Origin: Sinohyriopsis cumingii
Lineage: Eukaryota > Mollusca > Bivalvia > Unionida > Unionidae
NCBI GenBank assembly: GCA_028554795.2
Contig: CM068841.1
Coordinates: 24,919,308 to 24,983,307 of the forward strand
DNA: 64,000 bases
Direction: 5' to 3'
The notes under the pieces are model-generated. The model did no database searches. It was not told the DNA's origin and worked only from the letters and a program-made list of their open reading frames with translations. This document shows positions 1 through 11,489 of this stretch, in pieces. Positions within the stretch are counted from its first letter, which is position 1. Every line of letters begins with the position of its first letter. Both the position numbers and the translations under genes were made by a program.

Positions 1-1300
1 CACACACATTATCTGAACACATTTGTGGGGAGCCACTGGTCTAATTAGCATAAGGAAAATGCACAAAGTCTAACAACCTGATTCATTTTAAATGTAAATT
101 AAAAAGTGTATATTGATACGTGTAACTTAATACAAACAACTGCCTTGAATGAGAATATTTAAGCCATCTTTATTAAAGATTATTCGCATGTTCTTGATAT
201 GTGACAATTTTATTTTGGTCAATTATGCAACTGGATTAGTTGGTCACCTATCATACTATTGACGACACCGGTACACACATGATTACATTGCTGATTTGTG
301 TTTAAACCATAGGACACACAGTACTAATTATACGGAAGAACTGTGAACCAGTCAAGAAATGGGTGAAGAAATAATAGAGTATTTATGGGTTTTGTGGTCC
401 ATAATTGGTTAATAATGAAAATTAAAATTTTAGTAAAAATAACTTTTGAGAGCTTATCCCATATGTAATTTTAAAAAAATATAGACAAATTTCTACTGAT
501 GCAATTTTAGCATTCTAACAGGCTTGACTCAAGAGTACTGAATAATGAAAGTAGCACCGGATTCATTTGGTGCAGAATCAATAACATGTGTTTCATGCAC
601 ATGTATGTAAACAAAATGCCACGGGTCATATGGTGTTCTCCATACATATGCTTGCACCAAGGTTAGATGTGCATGGAGAATTATAGGTCTCATCATCAGT
701 ACCCAGAAATTTTATGTTATTGAATTTTGAATATGATGGTGTTTCCATATGTTTACTATTGGAGTTGAATTAGTACTGTGTGTCCTGTAAGACCCCATAT
801 AGCTTGAGAAAAAAATATGTCATCTTCTCCAACACAAAAATCCCAATTTAATACCCATAAAGCTTGTGAAACAATTATGCCCCCCCCCAAAAAAACAAAC
901 AGTGGACAGTTCATAATGTGATTTATATTTTATTCTTGCGATAGAGACAAGCATATCTGATGCTCAGACTGGACTGGATGCATTTATGACAATGCCAGAG
1001 TTATGATCAGAAAGAACAACTCAGTTCTGACCATAATTCACTCAAAGAATACAAAGAGGAAATTTCAACAACAGTATCATCCAGTCTCCAATGAGTGCAA
1101 AGATGAACACATATAAAACCTGCATTACATTCAAACCTCCCATTTAACTACTGACAGTAAGAAAGACTGCATCTAATTAGGACTATATTTCTAATTATTT
1201 AAACAAAAGAAAAGACTGGTGTTCATTTTATTTAATCTCTGGTTGAGTTGTTGTTACTATGTGAGTGTGTGTACATATATGTATGCATGTGCATGGTGAT
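1..1300. other. AT-rich non-coding stretch
   Basis: I see no supported gene, RNA or terminal-repeat structure here. The sequence is AT-rich, with a run of nine C followed by A near 884-895. No reading frame looks protein-like. Confidence 0.5.
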
Positions 1301-1305
1301 GATGT

Positions 1306-1329
1306 TGGACAGCATTAAGTCTGCAGACA

Positions 1330-1360
<31 letters not shown>

Positions 1361-1408
1361 TGTGTGTATTCATGATATTGGCCAGCATTAAGTCTGCAGA
1401 CAATATTT
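1306..1408 (+). repeat. (ATGT)n microsatellite inside a short direct repeat
   Basis: A run of TATG units at about 1331-1362 is flanked by two near-identical copies of a 25-bp phrase containing GCATTAAGTCTGCAGACAAT (about 1312 and 1387). The open frame across it is a product of the repeat, not a gene. Confidence 0.75.
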
Positions 1409-1682
1409 TGTTTGTAAGTGTACTAAATGCTTCAAAACAAATAGATACATTATTTCAATCAAATTTGAATTTCCAGTTATTTTATACTGGCTCATATGAA
1501 AACACTATTATTTTCAACTGGTTAACATTGCTTTCTTGTGTCATGTGCACTATCTCCCCTTGGAATATTAAAACATACTTTGAGTCTAGAAAACAAACAA
1601 ACAACAGTCTGGGAATATGGCAGGTATGTAAATGCTGAAGCAAAAATATGGCTGTATCGTTCCCAAAGTAAATTATAATCTA

Positions 1683-4150
1683 CACCTCTCCCTCAATAAC
1701 TCGTGTACATCGGGGTCCAAAAATATCGACTGCACTATAAGTGAGGTGCGACTTATCGAGGGATCTATAAAAAGGCCAAAACCAATAAAGGGATTGACGT
1801 AAAGGCAAAGGGGGGTTGGGTTGGGTTGGCAGGTTGTAGTGTTGAATACTCAATTGACAATCGTGCTGAGATTAACTGCATATAAATATTCTTCAAACGG
1901 TGTACTTTATATTTTCCTCATTGATCAACATTAATTTCAGGATAAATTACAGTATATTGAGGAGGTCATCAAAAACATTATTCCACATGGTTTCCGTTTG
2001 CTTAACACGTGTACCACTTCACACATTGTGTACTACATCACTAATTTGTGTGATGAATTGTTTACATTCATGTTTCATTGTTTGATCCAAATTAGATGGG
2101 TTTTTAATGCAAAAGATCGACACTCTTTTCGAGAAACATTGTCAATCAAATGATCGATAGATAGATAGTTAGATAGATTTGATTGGGGTAGAAGTAAATA
2201 TAAAAAATCACAAAGGTTAATCATTACCAGCATGAATTTAATGCATCTACAAATTTAAAACAACGTAAATTTGAACACGATAATACTTACCGTTTGTGAC
2301 ATGCTTGACAAATATACAATACTGTCGGACATTTCTGCACACTTAAGGTTTCTGTCTCCAATAATGAAGCAAATCGCATACCGAATTTGACCAATTGACG
2401 AAAATAAAATACAGCAATGCTTACCATTTGAAAAGAGGCAATTGTCACCAGAATATTCTGTTCAAAATAATATTAATACCCCCTCCCGTGTTTTCCTGAC
2501 TTATGATATATCATCCTATTCTGCACACAGCTTTGAAAACATGTAATCTTTATCCATTGGGCTACAGAAATTAAATACATTACTTTGGACTGTTTCTGTC
2601 AGCAGTTCAGTCGAGTAATTAGATCAGGTTTATAGCTAGTTTTACAAAATTCAAGGGAAAATGCCAATAAATGACAAGAGATATTAAGCAAACTAAACCA
2701 ATCTTGTATAAAAAGTTAGTAAAGTTCAACGTTTTATAAAAAATAAGCTATTATGTGGAAGAGAAACAACAATGAATAGTATGTAGTGTGTTTACAACAT
2801 CTTATTGATGGTGAAAAATTTAAGAAAGAATTTAGAAACAGACTATACGCCAGGGAATTTCTTGAGAATTTATGTTCTAGCGGCAAGTTGACACGTTGGG
2901 TAGCCGACGATTTTGTATGTGTGGGACAACTCTTGCAAAATTGGAAACTTGGATTAAAATGCAGTATTGTTTTAAGGTATACATTCCCCTCTTGTATATA
3001 ATGTATTTATTTGTATGATTCTAAAAGATACATTGTAAATCGGATTTTCTGGGTTACCGGTTCAAGAAGGTCATGGAGTGGGTCTTCATGTTGATGGAGT
3101 GGGTCTTATGTTGACATTTAGAAATCACATTTTCATATGCATTTAGAGTCAAAATGCTGGATATTTTTGTACTCTGTATCAATATCACTTTCCTTAATTA
3201 AAGTATGATCATTCTTTCTTGATACAAAATGGATTTTTGAACAAAAATAACACGTGAGTCAGTGTTTACAGAAATGACGTATCATTGCACAGAGTTACCC
3301 GCCGCGCAGAATTAGCCGACATAGTGGTAACTTCACATTTTGAAAAAAAATCAGTTAATTTTTTCGTGTTACTCCTGCTGCTGAGCAAAGTCCCACAGAT
3401 TTCTCAACTTATGATCATTACATATTCAACATTTTGTGTCTCCAGCACTGTATAAAGATGTGAAACCATTTTCGATTGGTCAAATGAAATGAATTTTGAT
3501 AACGGTAGTGACAATAACTTATACTTAGATTTTCATGCCTCTGAATGTTTTCTTTGTACCTCTCTTGCTTGATTTGATACAAAAGACATATTTAAAGTGA
3601 TAAAACAACACAGGTCTCTTTTAACTGATCTTTTAATGCAACAAACACTTCGTTGATCAAAACAAAGCTGGCATGTAATTAGGTTCTCACAGAAGTATGT
3701 ACTCATGGGTTTCGATGTGACGGTCGATTGGCTCTTTTCACATTTTCATAGAACAGAATATGTTGTGATTATAATGTTTACACTGAAATGGAATTAAAGG
3801 ATTAGAATGTGTTAGCATTTACCAGAAGTTTTCATTGATCGCGGTTTCACCAGACTTTATTTACAATGTATTGACAACTATTTATCATAAAAAACTTACA
3901 TATCTTATTTTGAACTTGAAAATTTCACAATATGGATTCTATCTTTACGGGCATTAATCACCATTTTCGATGATAAAACGAGTGATGTATTAAGGTTTAA
4001 TTTACCAATTCTTATTGTAATTTTTGTCACGTTCAGCATATTTTAAAGATATTTAAAATATATTTTAGGGGGAAAAAACTGAGAGCTACGCCGGACACGT
4101 TACAAGCGGGATCATGAGTTATCCGTGCGCACGTTATCGAGGGAGTGGTG
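1683..4150. mobile_element. Decayed pogo/Tigger-like (Tc1/mariner) DNA transposon
   Basis: The ends form inverted repeats. The left end reads CACCTCTCCCTCAATAAC and the right end, on the other strand, CACCACTCCCTCGATAAC (16 of 18 match). Both are flanked by TA, the target of Tc1/mariner elements, and 'CTCCCTCGAT' is typical of pogo/Tigger termini (family knowledge). The length of about 2.5 kb suits an element that once held one transposase. No long frame survives; the best is 71 codons at 2786-3001 with no motif I recognise, so the copy is old and dead. It could instead be an internally deleted relative. The left subterminal region repeats the 'TTATCGAGGG' phrase near 1759. Confidence 0.6.
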
Positions 4151-4213
4151 TACTTAATTTAATTTTTTGTCTTTTTAAATTATTGGCCCACTAAGGCATA
4201 TCAGGTAATGCTT

Positions 4214-4549
4214 TGGTCAGTCAAGTGAGATTTGGATTTTTAATGTAGCTTTAACAATTTTTCAGTCATACTGATATGATGTCTTCAGTGTGACAGTTCA
4301 TAGTGATGTCTAGCACTGGGGCATCATGCCACAAACATGTAGCATGATGTCCCACCCAGTCACATTATCCTGACACAAGGCTAACTAGTCCTAACTCTAA
4401 CCTCTTAATGCTGAGAGACTAGCGAGGCAGCTGTAAATACCATTTTTATAACTCTTTGGTATGACTCGGCCAAGGTTCCAACCCAAAATCTCCTGCATCT
4501 GAGGTGGATGCTCTAACCACTAGCCACAAAAGTGGTGGGTCAGTTAAGT
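4214..4549 (-). mobile_element. tRNA-derived SINE, family 1, copy 1
   Basis: Same family as the complete copy at 10444-10765, in reverse orientation. The tRNA-like head lies at the right (about 4470-4530) with a degraded B box, and the body carries the family phrase TGATGTCCCACCCAGTCACA. The flanks GGTCAGTCAAGT (4214) and GGTCAGTTAAGT (4538) look like an 11-of-12 target-site duplication. Confidence 0.75.
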
Positions 4550-5100
4550 AATTGGATTAGCTAGTCACACAACTGTTCTAGGGCTGGAGTAAAATGCACG
4601 GAGTTGTGACAGTAATGCTGGCAGCAGAACATCTATACTTTTATTTGATGGGAGAATCAATGTTGACTATGACTTATGTGAATTCTCATATGAAATGTGG
4701 GTGGTTCAAGAAAACCTACCACAGATTTTCCAGTCATCAAAAAAAGGTATGCTGGTCAAGAAAATCACCAACTATAAGTATGAATCACCACTGGCAATTA
4801 GGGCTATCATTAGCCTCAACCTATACATGTCTGAAAACCTCATACATGTAAGCTGTGAACTCCTTTCAGCATCTCCTATATGATGTCTAATAAGGTATTA
4901 AATCTGGATCTTGTCCAACCTCGTGCTCCACATAATAAACAAAAACTTCAATGTTCTGGTTACTTCATTGAAATAAACCTATCCATGGTCTTTTGTATAT
5001 CAATAGTTGGTATCCACCAGCCTCAACCCATTAACTTTGACAGGCCCATGCTGAAATCCTCCATCATCAAGATCCATGACGTTTGAATGAATACAAGTAT
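4550..5100. other. Non-coding stretch, no gene seen
   Basis: Short open frames at 4594-4883 and 4880-5086 overlap one another, lack splice context and show no motif, so I do not call them genes. Confidence 0.4.
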
Positions 5101-5114
5101 CTTGGGTGTATAAA

Positions 5115-5450
5115 CCCCCATCTCAATGGACATCTGGATTCTGTACCTGGTCTCAAAGGACATATGAATTTAATACCTGGTCTCAAATGATATCTAATTC
5201 AATACCTGATCTCAAAGGACATATGGATTATATACCAGGTCTTCAAGGGCACTTGGATTCTATACCAGGTCTCAAAGGGCAGCTGGATTCTATAACAGGT
5301 TGCAAAGGGTTTCTGGATTCTATAACAGGTCTCAAAGGACACCAGGATTATAAACATAGTTTCAAGGATCATCTGGATTTTTATACCTGGTACCAATGGG
5401 CATCTGGTATCTATACCTGGTCTCATGGGGCATATGGGTTCCATGTCTTT
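5115..5450 (+). repeat. 30-bp minisatellite with an open 10-residue repeat frame
   Basis: About eleven diverged copies of a 30-bp unit, consensus near GGTCTCAAAGGACATCTGGA plus TTCTATACCA. Because 30 is a multiple of three, one frame (5106-5504) stays open and encodes repeats close to GLKGHLDSIP. The frame starts and stops with the array, and no splice sites or flanking exons are evident. I call it a minisatellite; a repeat-coding exon is the less likely alternative. Confidence 0.7.
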
Positions 5451-5707
5451 CATGAGATCAGTGGACCTATCAGGTTTTCTAATACAGGATCATGGATAGA
5501 GTGAGAGACAGTCAAACTTTTAGGAATAATACATGTTATACATTATCATAGGGAACCAAAGTTTTTACGACATCTGACATGTGTGAAAACAAATGCATTT
5601 AGAAAGAACTAAGAACTACCTTAAATTTCATAACAAGGAACTGAAAATTTCAATTAGTACAATTTGAACTGAAATATCAGTCACTCCAGCTGCCAATATC
5701 AACTTAC

Positions 5708-5889
5708 ATGTGGGTCATCTTCCAAATCATGACACTGTTCCAAGTGAACAGGATCACTGATGCTTTTTCCATACCCCCGAGATACAGGATCTTCAGTCAC
5801 ATGACCCTCAGCTGACCTCTTCTGACTCCTGTATTTCCGTAGCCACAACAGTAAAAGGAAGGAGTACTTCTTCAGATAGTAGCACCTAC
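5708..5889 (-). CDS. Internal exon of an unidentified host gene
   Basis: On the minus strand a 182-bp segment is bounded by a good acceptor (TATTTTACAG) and a consensus donor (GTAAGT) and stays open: two bases followed by 60 codons ending ...EDDPH. It begins RCYYLKKYSFLLLLWLRKYR, a short hydrophobic stretch next to basic residues that suggests a membrane-proximal segment, then a polar, charged tail (SRGYGKSISDPVHLEQCHD). Codon use and splice context look like a real exon. It cannot be joined directly to the exon at 9037-9187, because the phases differ (that exon ends in phase 0; this one needs one upstream base), so at least one exon lies between them or they belong to different genes. I do not recognise the protein. 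Confidence 0.6.
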
Positions 5890-5892
5890 CTG

Positions 5893-7100
5893 TAAAATAT
5901 GGAAAACTTTACTCAATATAATATGATGCAAAAACTCAACTAATGACAAACCTGTCAAAAATGCAATGAAAATCTTACTCAAATTATTTAAATCACTGAC
6001 AAAATATCTAGACACTGTAATAATTACTTTCATCTTTTATAATTCATGTACTAATGAAAATGACAAATTTTCCCATAGATTTCCTCTGGAAAATTAATAT
6101 TCTTATTGCAAAGATTGCCTATTGATGCTCCTAGTAAGTTCAATGTTTTTGATGAACTGCATTGCATTATATCCTTGATTGCAAAAAGAAGAACACATTC
6201 ATGTAAATATTTCATTTTTTTAAATTTAACTAACAATATTTGGGGTGTTTGTTTTTCTTCTTGTTTGTAAAACTATGACTGTTCATTGTGTAAATGTAAT
6301 GCCATTCTGTGAACATGAGCCAGTTCCAATATGATATTGTTTCATAATCAACATATTGTCACTGAAAACAAAATACTTTCCTTTAAAATAGAATGATGCA
6401 ATCATCACACTACAAATCCAAGTATGGTGATGACTGCCTTATGCAAATCAGCCAAATCAAGTTTGCCTGGTTCAGGAATCTAAATGCAGAATATTGTTAT
6501 TTATACTGCAATTATAGGCATGAAGCCTGAACTCAGTCCAAAAATGAAGTTATCAAGGGGATGTATGCCACTAAATAAAACTGCACAAGGGCCAAGAAAC
6601 TCTTTATTAGAATAAATGTACACACAGCTTAGTTTACTGGAAAAAAAGAAAAGATAACAACCTGTATTCATGCTTTACATCACATATAGTAATCCACTTC
6701 GAATAGAAAGCTATGTGCATGACTGCTTGCACTCCCTTTGTACAATGCAGCAGTAACAAATAAATCAAGTCAGCTCAATGCAGCACCGACTACTATTGAT
6801 TTTACATTTTATGGAAGTAGTTCATTCATTAATTCTGTAAAATGTCTTAAGATGAAAGTTGCTTTTTTTATCACTACCTTTAACAAACCTGTGACTCACT
6901 TTGGTTTAGGAAATGGCTTTCAAAATGTCAGCTGTTTTTTGTTCTGCCTATTAACCACATTAACAGTTAACCCACGTGACATTTACAATTACTGAAGCAT
7001 TTACATGGCCTGATTGGTTGATTACCTTTCATGTTTTTTTGTTCATAAAAAACATTCCACTGCCTATGTTCCAAATCAATTTTTTTATATTTAAGACAAT
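5893..7100. other. Intron-like AT-rich stretch, no gene seen
   Basis: Lies between the two exon candidates on the minus strand and may be intron. Short frames at 6051-6236 and 6738-6995 show no motif or splice context. Confidence 0.4.
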
Positions 7101-7106
7101 CAAATT

Positions 7107-7245
7107 TTGGCAATCCTGATGGTATGGAGATTTCAGACAATCAAGTATTGGCCATCCAGATGGTATGGAAATTTCAGACAATCAAGTACTGGCCATCCAG
7201 ATGGTATGGAAATTTCAGATAAAGTATTGGCAATCCTGATGGCAG
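7107..7245 (+). repeat. 41-bp tandem repeat, about three copies
   Basis: The unit CAATCAAGTATTGGCCATCC plus AGATGGTATGGAAATTTCAGA recurs with a 41-bp period. The last copy is shortened and the outer copies have diverged. Confidence 0.8.
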
Positions 7246-7890
7246 ATATCATCGACCTTTGTGATGTGAGAAGAAAACTGAGGAGAAAGCAATGAGACCT
7301 CAAAGGAGCAGAAAAATACAGAAGATTAACAGCAGGATTAAGAAGATCTTAAAGAGAGTGAAGGAAAGCTGGTTAGAGGACCAATATAAGTAAATTGAGA
7401 AAAGCCTGAATCAGAATAACGGTAAAAAAGGCATACCAATTGGTGAAAGACTTGACAATAGAGAAACTGGGGAGATCTACAATGATCCAGGACAATGCTG
7501 GTAAAAGACCAAGAGATTCTTAACAAATTGATGGAATACTGTTCTGAGCTTTACAACCAGGAGACTTCTTGGGACAAAGTTGTACCAAACTTACACTGAC
7601 AACAACTGAGGTTGACCACCAGATCGTCAGGGAAGAAGTAGAAGCTGCAATTAAGGCACTAAAGAAATGAAGTCTGCTGGGGTTGATAATATACCAGCAG
7701 AACTTGTTCAAGTAAGAGAAACTTTCGTAATAATTGTCCTCACAACAATCTGCAACAAAGTCTGGCAAACAGGAGAATGGTCCACCCCATGGACCCAGTC
7801 TCTGACCATCACTCTCCCCAAGAAATGGAATCTGTAGCTGTGCCAGACTACTGAACCATCAGCCTCATCAGCCACCCAAGATACATGTTC
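7246..7890 (+). mobile_element. LINE fragment (endonuclease-reverse transcriptase type), decayed
   Basis: Read in changing frames, the plus strand gives the linker and the start of the reverse transcriptase of a non-LTR retrotransposon: REEVEAAIKALKK, then SAGVDNIPAEL, then TICNKVWQTGEWPTPWTQSL followed by TITLPKKWNL. These are the conserved early RT motifs of LINE polyproteins common in molluscs and flatworms (family knowledge). Several stops and frame changes show it is dead: the AAIKALKK block runs into a TGA just before SAGVDN, the next block is in another frame, and a TAG follows PKKWNL. The 3' part, including the YxDD catalytic core, is missing, so this is a truncated internal fragment. 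The exact clade (RTE, CR1 or other) cannot be settled by eye. Confidence 0.75.
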
Positions 7891-9036
7891 CCTTTTTGTC
7901 ATCATAGAGAAATATCAATATCCGTCTTAATTGCATTTATTGTAAAATACGAATGTTTTGACTCCTGTCTTTATCTGTTAACAGAGACCCAATTATAACA
8001 AAATTCCAAAAATATTTTGGGAGAAAATATTTAGGCAATTACTTTTGCTAAGCATTCTCTATTGAAACGATTATGGATTGCCTGGAGTACTACAAAGAAG
8101 CTGTCAGTCTCAAGGGAAGTAACCACAATGGTCTCATCATTCTCCTTTAAGAGCAGAATTTGAAATATATCCCTTCTGCAATGGGAAAAGGCCAGTTGAC
8201 TATACACAGAAAATATCTTTAATTAGAAACAAAAACTATTCTTGGTAATAGAAGAGAAGACAATATGCCATTGTCATTACAGGAATTGAAATCATTCCAT
8301 GAAAAAAATGAGTGAGACAGTCATATGTATCAATTGCCATTTGTGGGCCAGCCATCACCCTTGGTCTCATAGCCTTGCTCATTTATTCAAGCAAAACAAA
8401 AGCAAGGAAGTACTGAATGCAGCTTTGGAATTAAAGTAAGAACTACTATGGGCAGCAGACAACCTATAGCATTTAAAGTAGCTGATCATAGCAAAAGTTG
8501 AAACAAACATAAAAGAAATGCCGAAGACTTTTGCTCAAAAATTTTAATTTGGACAGTGTAATGAACTTATCATACAACGTATAATGGTAAGAATTAACCT
8601 AATTTGGGAATTTCCTTATGAAACAATCTTGAGGATTTTGTGTGATTTACCTGAAAGGTTTATTGGCATTGATAGATATCTCACAGTGAGTTTTATTAAA
8701 CAAACTTAAATATTTCACATTATTCTTGATTTATACTAGATAATCATGTGCAGTATATAATTTCTTGTAAGTCAAGGCCAAATACAAACTTCAAAAACCC
8801 AGACCTACCACTGCATAATGTACCAACAGATCTGGGTCTATGCAGTTTGTTACAAGAAACATGTGAAACAAGCACAGCTTCTATTCTGGCAGAATAGTAT
8901 GTGATGAAAGATCATGGTCTATGTTGTTTGAAGTGGAACTTGACATATAAGCAAGTATAAATGGTATTTAAGTGTTATCAGAATTCCCCAAAATGTCATG
9001 AATATTTAGCTGTCGTGATAGTACCCCTGCATATAC
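7891..9036. other. Intron-like AT-rich stretch, no gene seen
   Basis: No protein-like frame. About 8795-8860 resembles one unit of the tandem repeat at 10171-10392 (a 'CAGATCTGG...GCAGTTTGTTA' phrase), so a diverged single copy may lie here. Confidence 0.4.
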
Positions 9037-9187
9037 CTGGAAGTCTGTAAACTCCATCCACCGGGGGTGGGTCAGGTCGAAGTATATCCCATAGAAGGAA
9101 AAGTATAATGGGTGCAAATACCAGTGTCCAAAGCATTCTGTTGTATGGTACTGTTCTTCATGCGGTATAAGATTCAATGCAACTGAG
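9037..9187 (-). CDS. Internal exon of an unidentified host membrane-protein gene
   Basis: On the minus strand a 151-bp open segment lies between an acceptor (AATTTTTCAG) and a donor (CAG then GTATAT). It encodes 50 residues from SVALNLIPHEEQYHTTECFG to HPRWMEFTDFQ. The aromatic-rich middle (HWYLHPLYFSFYGIYFDLTH) looks like a membrane or lumenal segment of a multi-pass protein. The exon ends in phase 0. Its strand matches the exon at 5708-5889, so both may belong to one gene interrupted by the LINE fragment and other repeats. I considered several membrane-protein families and could not match it. Confidence 0.6.
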
Positions 9188-9334
9188 CTGAAAAATTAAC
9201 AAATATTTGCTATGATACACACAAAGTTGTATTCACTTTTTTTCCACTCAAGCTTGTGAAGTTGTCACTGATGTACATGCCAGTACACAAAATATTTCCA
9301 GGTATTACAGCTGCAGCCACAGTGCTAAAAACAT

Positions 9335-9775
9335 CTGATAGCCCGACACCCAGGGCCCCTCTAATTTCAGATCAGGCCTCTCCTGTATGCTAAGTGTGGT
9401 GCCCATCTGGCTTGTTGAAAAAAGCATTAATTTGCCCTGGAAAACTTCAATCATGCTTATGAAAAGTTATTTTCAACACTTTGAACTGCCATAACACTGA
9501 ATGTCATGCTGAAAATGTGATTTTTACTCCCAAAGCCACTGACACGGTTGTTTTGAAAAACACAATATTCAGTAATCTTCAAAACTAGAATAAAAAATCC
9601 ACTTCATAACATGATCATGTCAGGGGTTTTGGGAGTAAGACTCACATTTGTAGTCATGATCTACGTTTTACAAGGCAAATTAATGTTTTTTTCAGCATGC
9701 CTGACAGGCACCTCACTTAGAATACATGAGGGCCCCGACCTGAAATTTGAGGGGCACTGGGTGTCGGGCTATCAG
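9335..9775. mobile_element. Foldback MITE, about 440 bp
   Basis: The left end CTGATAGCCCGACACCCAG recurs exactly on the other strand at the right end. Similarity continues inward for roughly 200 bp per arm (shared ATTTCAG, TTAATTTGCC and TTTTACTCCCAAA-type phrases), so the whole element is an imperfect hairpin centred near 9555. No coding capacity. A target-site duplication is not obvious; the superfamily is unassigned. Confidence 0.8.
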
Positions 9776-9785
9776 CTTTTTTTCA

Positions 9786-10000
9786 CACTGGTCATATTGC
9801 TATGATGCTTGCAGTGTGACAGTTTATAATGTTGTCTACCACTGGGACATCATGCCACACATATGTAGCATCATGTCCCACCCAGTCATATTATCCTGAC
9901 ACCAGTCCTTACACTTAACACTTAATGCCAAGCGAGGTAGCTGTTAGTACCACTTTTATAAGTCTTTAGTATGATGCAACCAGGGTTCAAACCCACAAGC
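9786..10000 (-). mobile_element. tRNA-derived SINE, family 1, copy 2 (head truncated)
   Basis: Carries the family body (TCCCACCCAGTCATATTATC) and the B-box region (GGTTCAAACCC in reverse context near 9976-9992) but lacks the outermost tRNA-like end. It abuts the MITE at 9335-9775. Confidence 0.75.
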
Positions 10001-10170
10001 TCACCATTACAGTAATGTATGTAAAGAAACTGGTTCATATTTGTCAACAACTGGTGAAAAAAATTGACAGGTTGTAGGATATGCCAATCATAACTTTATT
10101 TTCATTAATTTAATAGCTTATATGTTTCTTTATCAAGAAAAGCAAATGTTCCAACTTTAAAGTTCAGCAT

Positions 10171-10392
10171 AGACCCTGACCTTCCATTGCACAAAGTGCT
10201 GGCAGATCTGGACTCTGCAGTTTGTTAGGTGTTATCATTAGAACAACACAGACCCTGACCTTCCATTGCACAAAGTGCTGGCAGATCTGGACTTGGCAGT
10301 TTGTTAGGTGTTATCATTAGAACAAAAAACACAGACCCTGACCTTCCACTGCACAAAGTGCTGGCAGATCTGGACTCTGCAGTTTGTTAGGT
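10171..10392 (+). repeat. About 80-bp tandem repeat, three copies
   Basis: Units starting AGACCCTGACCTTCCA at 10171, 10250 and 10333 share the phrase GTGCTGGCAGATCTGGACT. The spacings are 79 and 83 bp. The array ends in a TATAAAACATCAGACTCCTGTG fragment that matches one end of the MITE at 11490-11643. Confidence 0.85.
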
Positions 10393-10443
10393 ATAAAACA
10401 TCAGACTCCTGTGATCATAACATAGCAACTCTTAACGTAAATA

Positions 10444-10765
10444 TGACCGCTCTGGTGGCCTAGCAGTTAGAGCATCCGCCTCGGATGCTCAAGGTCGCGG
10501 GTTCGAACCCCGGCCAAGTCATACCAAAGACTTACAAAAATGGTACAAACAGCTGCCTCGCTTGTCGCTTAGCATTAAGAGGTTAGTGTTAGGACTGGTC
10601 AGCCTGGTGTCAGGATAATGTGACTGGGTGGGACATCATGATATATGTGGCATGATGCCCCAGTGCTAGACATCACTATAAACTGTCACACTGCAGATAT
10701 TGTAGCAATATGACTGAAAAGTTGTTAAAGCTACATTAAAAATCTAAATCACACACACACACACA
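10444..10765 (+). mobile_element. tRNA-derived SINE, family 1, complete copy with 13-bp target duplication
   Basis: This is the reference copy of the family. It has a tRNA-like head with an A box (TGGCCTAGCAGTTAGAGC) and a B box (GGTTCGAACCC), the internal pol III promoter; a unique body (GTGACTGGGTGGGACATCAT); and a CA-repeat tail. The insertion is bracketed by a perfect 13-bp duplication, CTTAACGTAAATA, at 10431-10443 and 10766-10778. The head is tRNA-derived, but it is not a functional tRNA. Confidence 0.93.
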
Positions 10766-10779
10766 CTTAACGTAAATAC

Positions 10780-11377
10780 ATGTCCGTTTGGGATAACTGC
10801 AAACTGACAGAAAGTGGAGGCGCTTATATAGTAAAAATAGTGCCGAGTGGTGTTGCATGTCATGCAAATAAATTGTGCAGGCACAGGAACTTGATTTATG
10901 GGGAAACCACTGATAACATAGTCCCAATTATTGTAGGGTGTGTTATCATTAGTTTCCCCATGTCCTATAATGTAAGACACGGCAAGTTACTTTTGTCTGA
11001 GTGATATGTCCCTGAACCCAAAACATAAATATCAGCGTCGAGGTCTTTCATGTAGGACTATAGTTGCCCCATGAATCAAATGCCTGTGCTATTTTATGCA
11101 ATTATGCTTGACCATGAATCTGCTTACCCCGTTTCATTCAGCTAAAAAAATTAGGTCCATTAATATTTTTTAAAAACTAAAAAAATCTGATTTTTGCAAT
11201 TCTTGGATAGAACTACATTGAAATATAGGTTAGTATTCAAAGCCGACCTATAGTCAATAGTTTTACTTACAAAAAGTAAAACGACTGCCTGTGCTGTCTA
11301 GCTATCACTAATTACCAATATCCACCTGGAGTTATCTAGTACTAATATTAGTACCCTTACTCGTACCTCGTGGACAG
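10780..11377. other. Non-coding stretch with a partial MITE-like phrase
   Basis: No gene is visible. About 11020-11060 contains ACATAAATATCAGCGTCG and GTAGGACTA, resembling the MITE at 11387-11480, so a degraded relative may lie here. Confidence 0.4.
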
Positions 11378-11386
11378 GGTACTAAC

Positions 11387-11480
11387 TAGTCCTACATGTA
11401 AGACATAGCACATTTTGATTTTGTTAAGGTGCCTGACGCCAACAACATAAATATCAGTGTCGGGTCTTACAGTAGGACTA
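11387..11480. mobile_element. Short MITE, 94 bp, MULE-like 9-bp target duplication
   Basis: Terminal inverted repeats TAGTCCTACATGTAAGAC on the left and the near-complement ending GTAGGACTA on the right. It is flanked by GGTACTAAC at 11378-11386 and again at 11481-11489. A second copy, in the opposite orientation, sits in the minisatellite at 16191-16275. A 9-bp duplication is typical of Mutator-like elements (family knowledge). Confidence 0.8.
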
Positions 11481-11489
11481 GGTACTAAC

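Noticed and set aside
1801-1840. GGGTT-like run resembling telomeric repeats
   Set aside because: Only two or three imperfect units; no array.
5106-5504. 132-codon frame as a host gene
   Set aside because: It coincides with a 30-bp tandem array, whose period alone explains the open frame; kept as a repeat with a note.
10444-10520. Functional tRNA gene
   Set aside because: A and B boxes are present, but the segment is the head of a SINE with a body, a tail and a 13-bp target duplication, and has several family copies.
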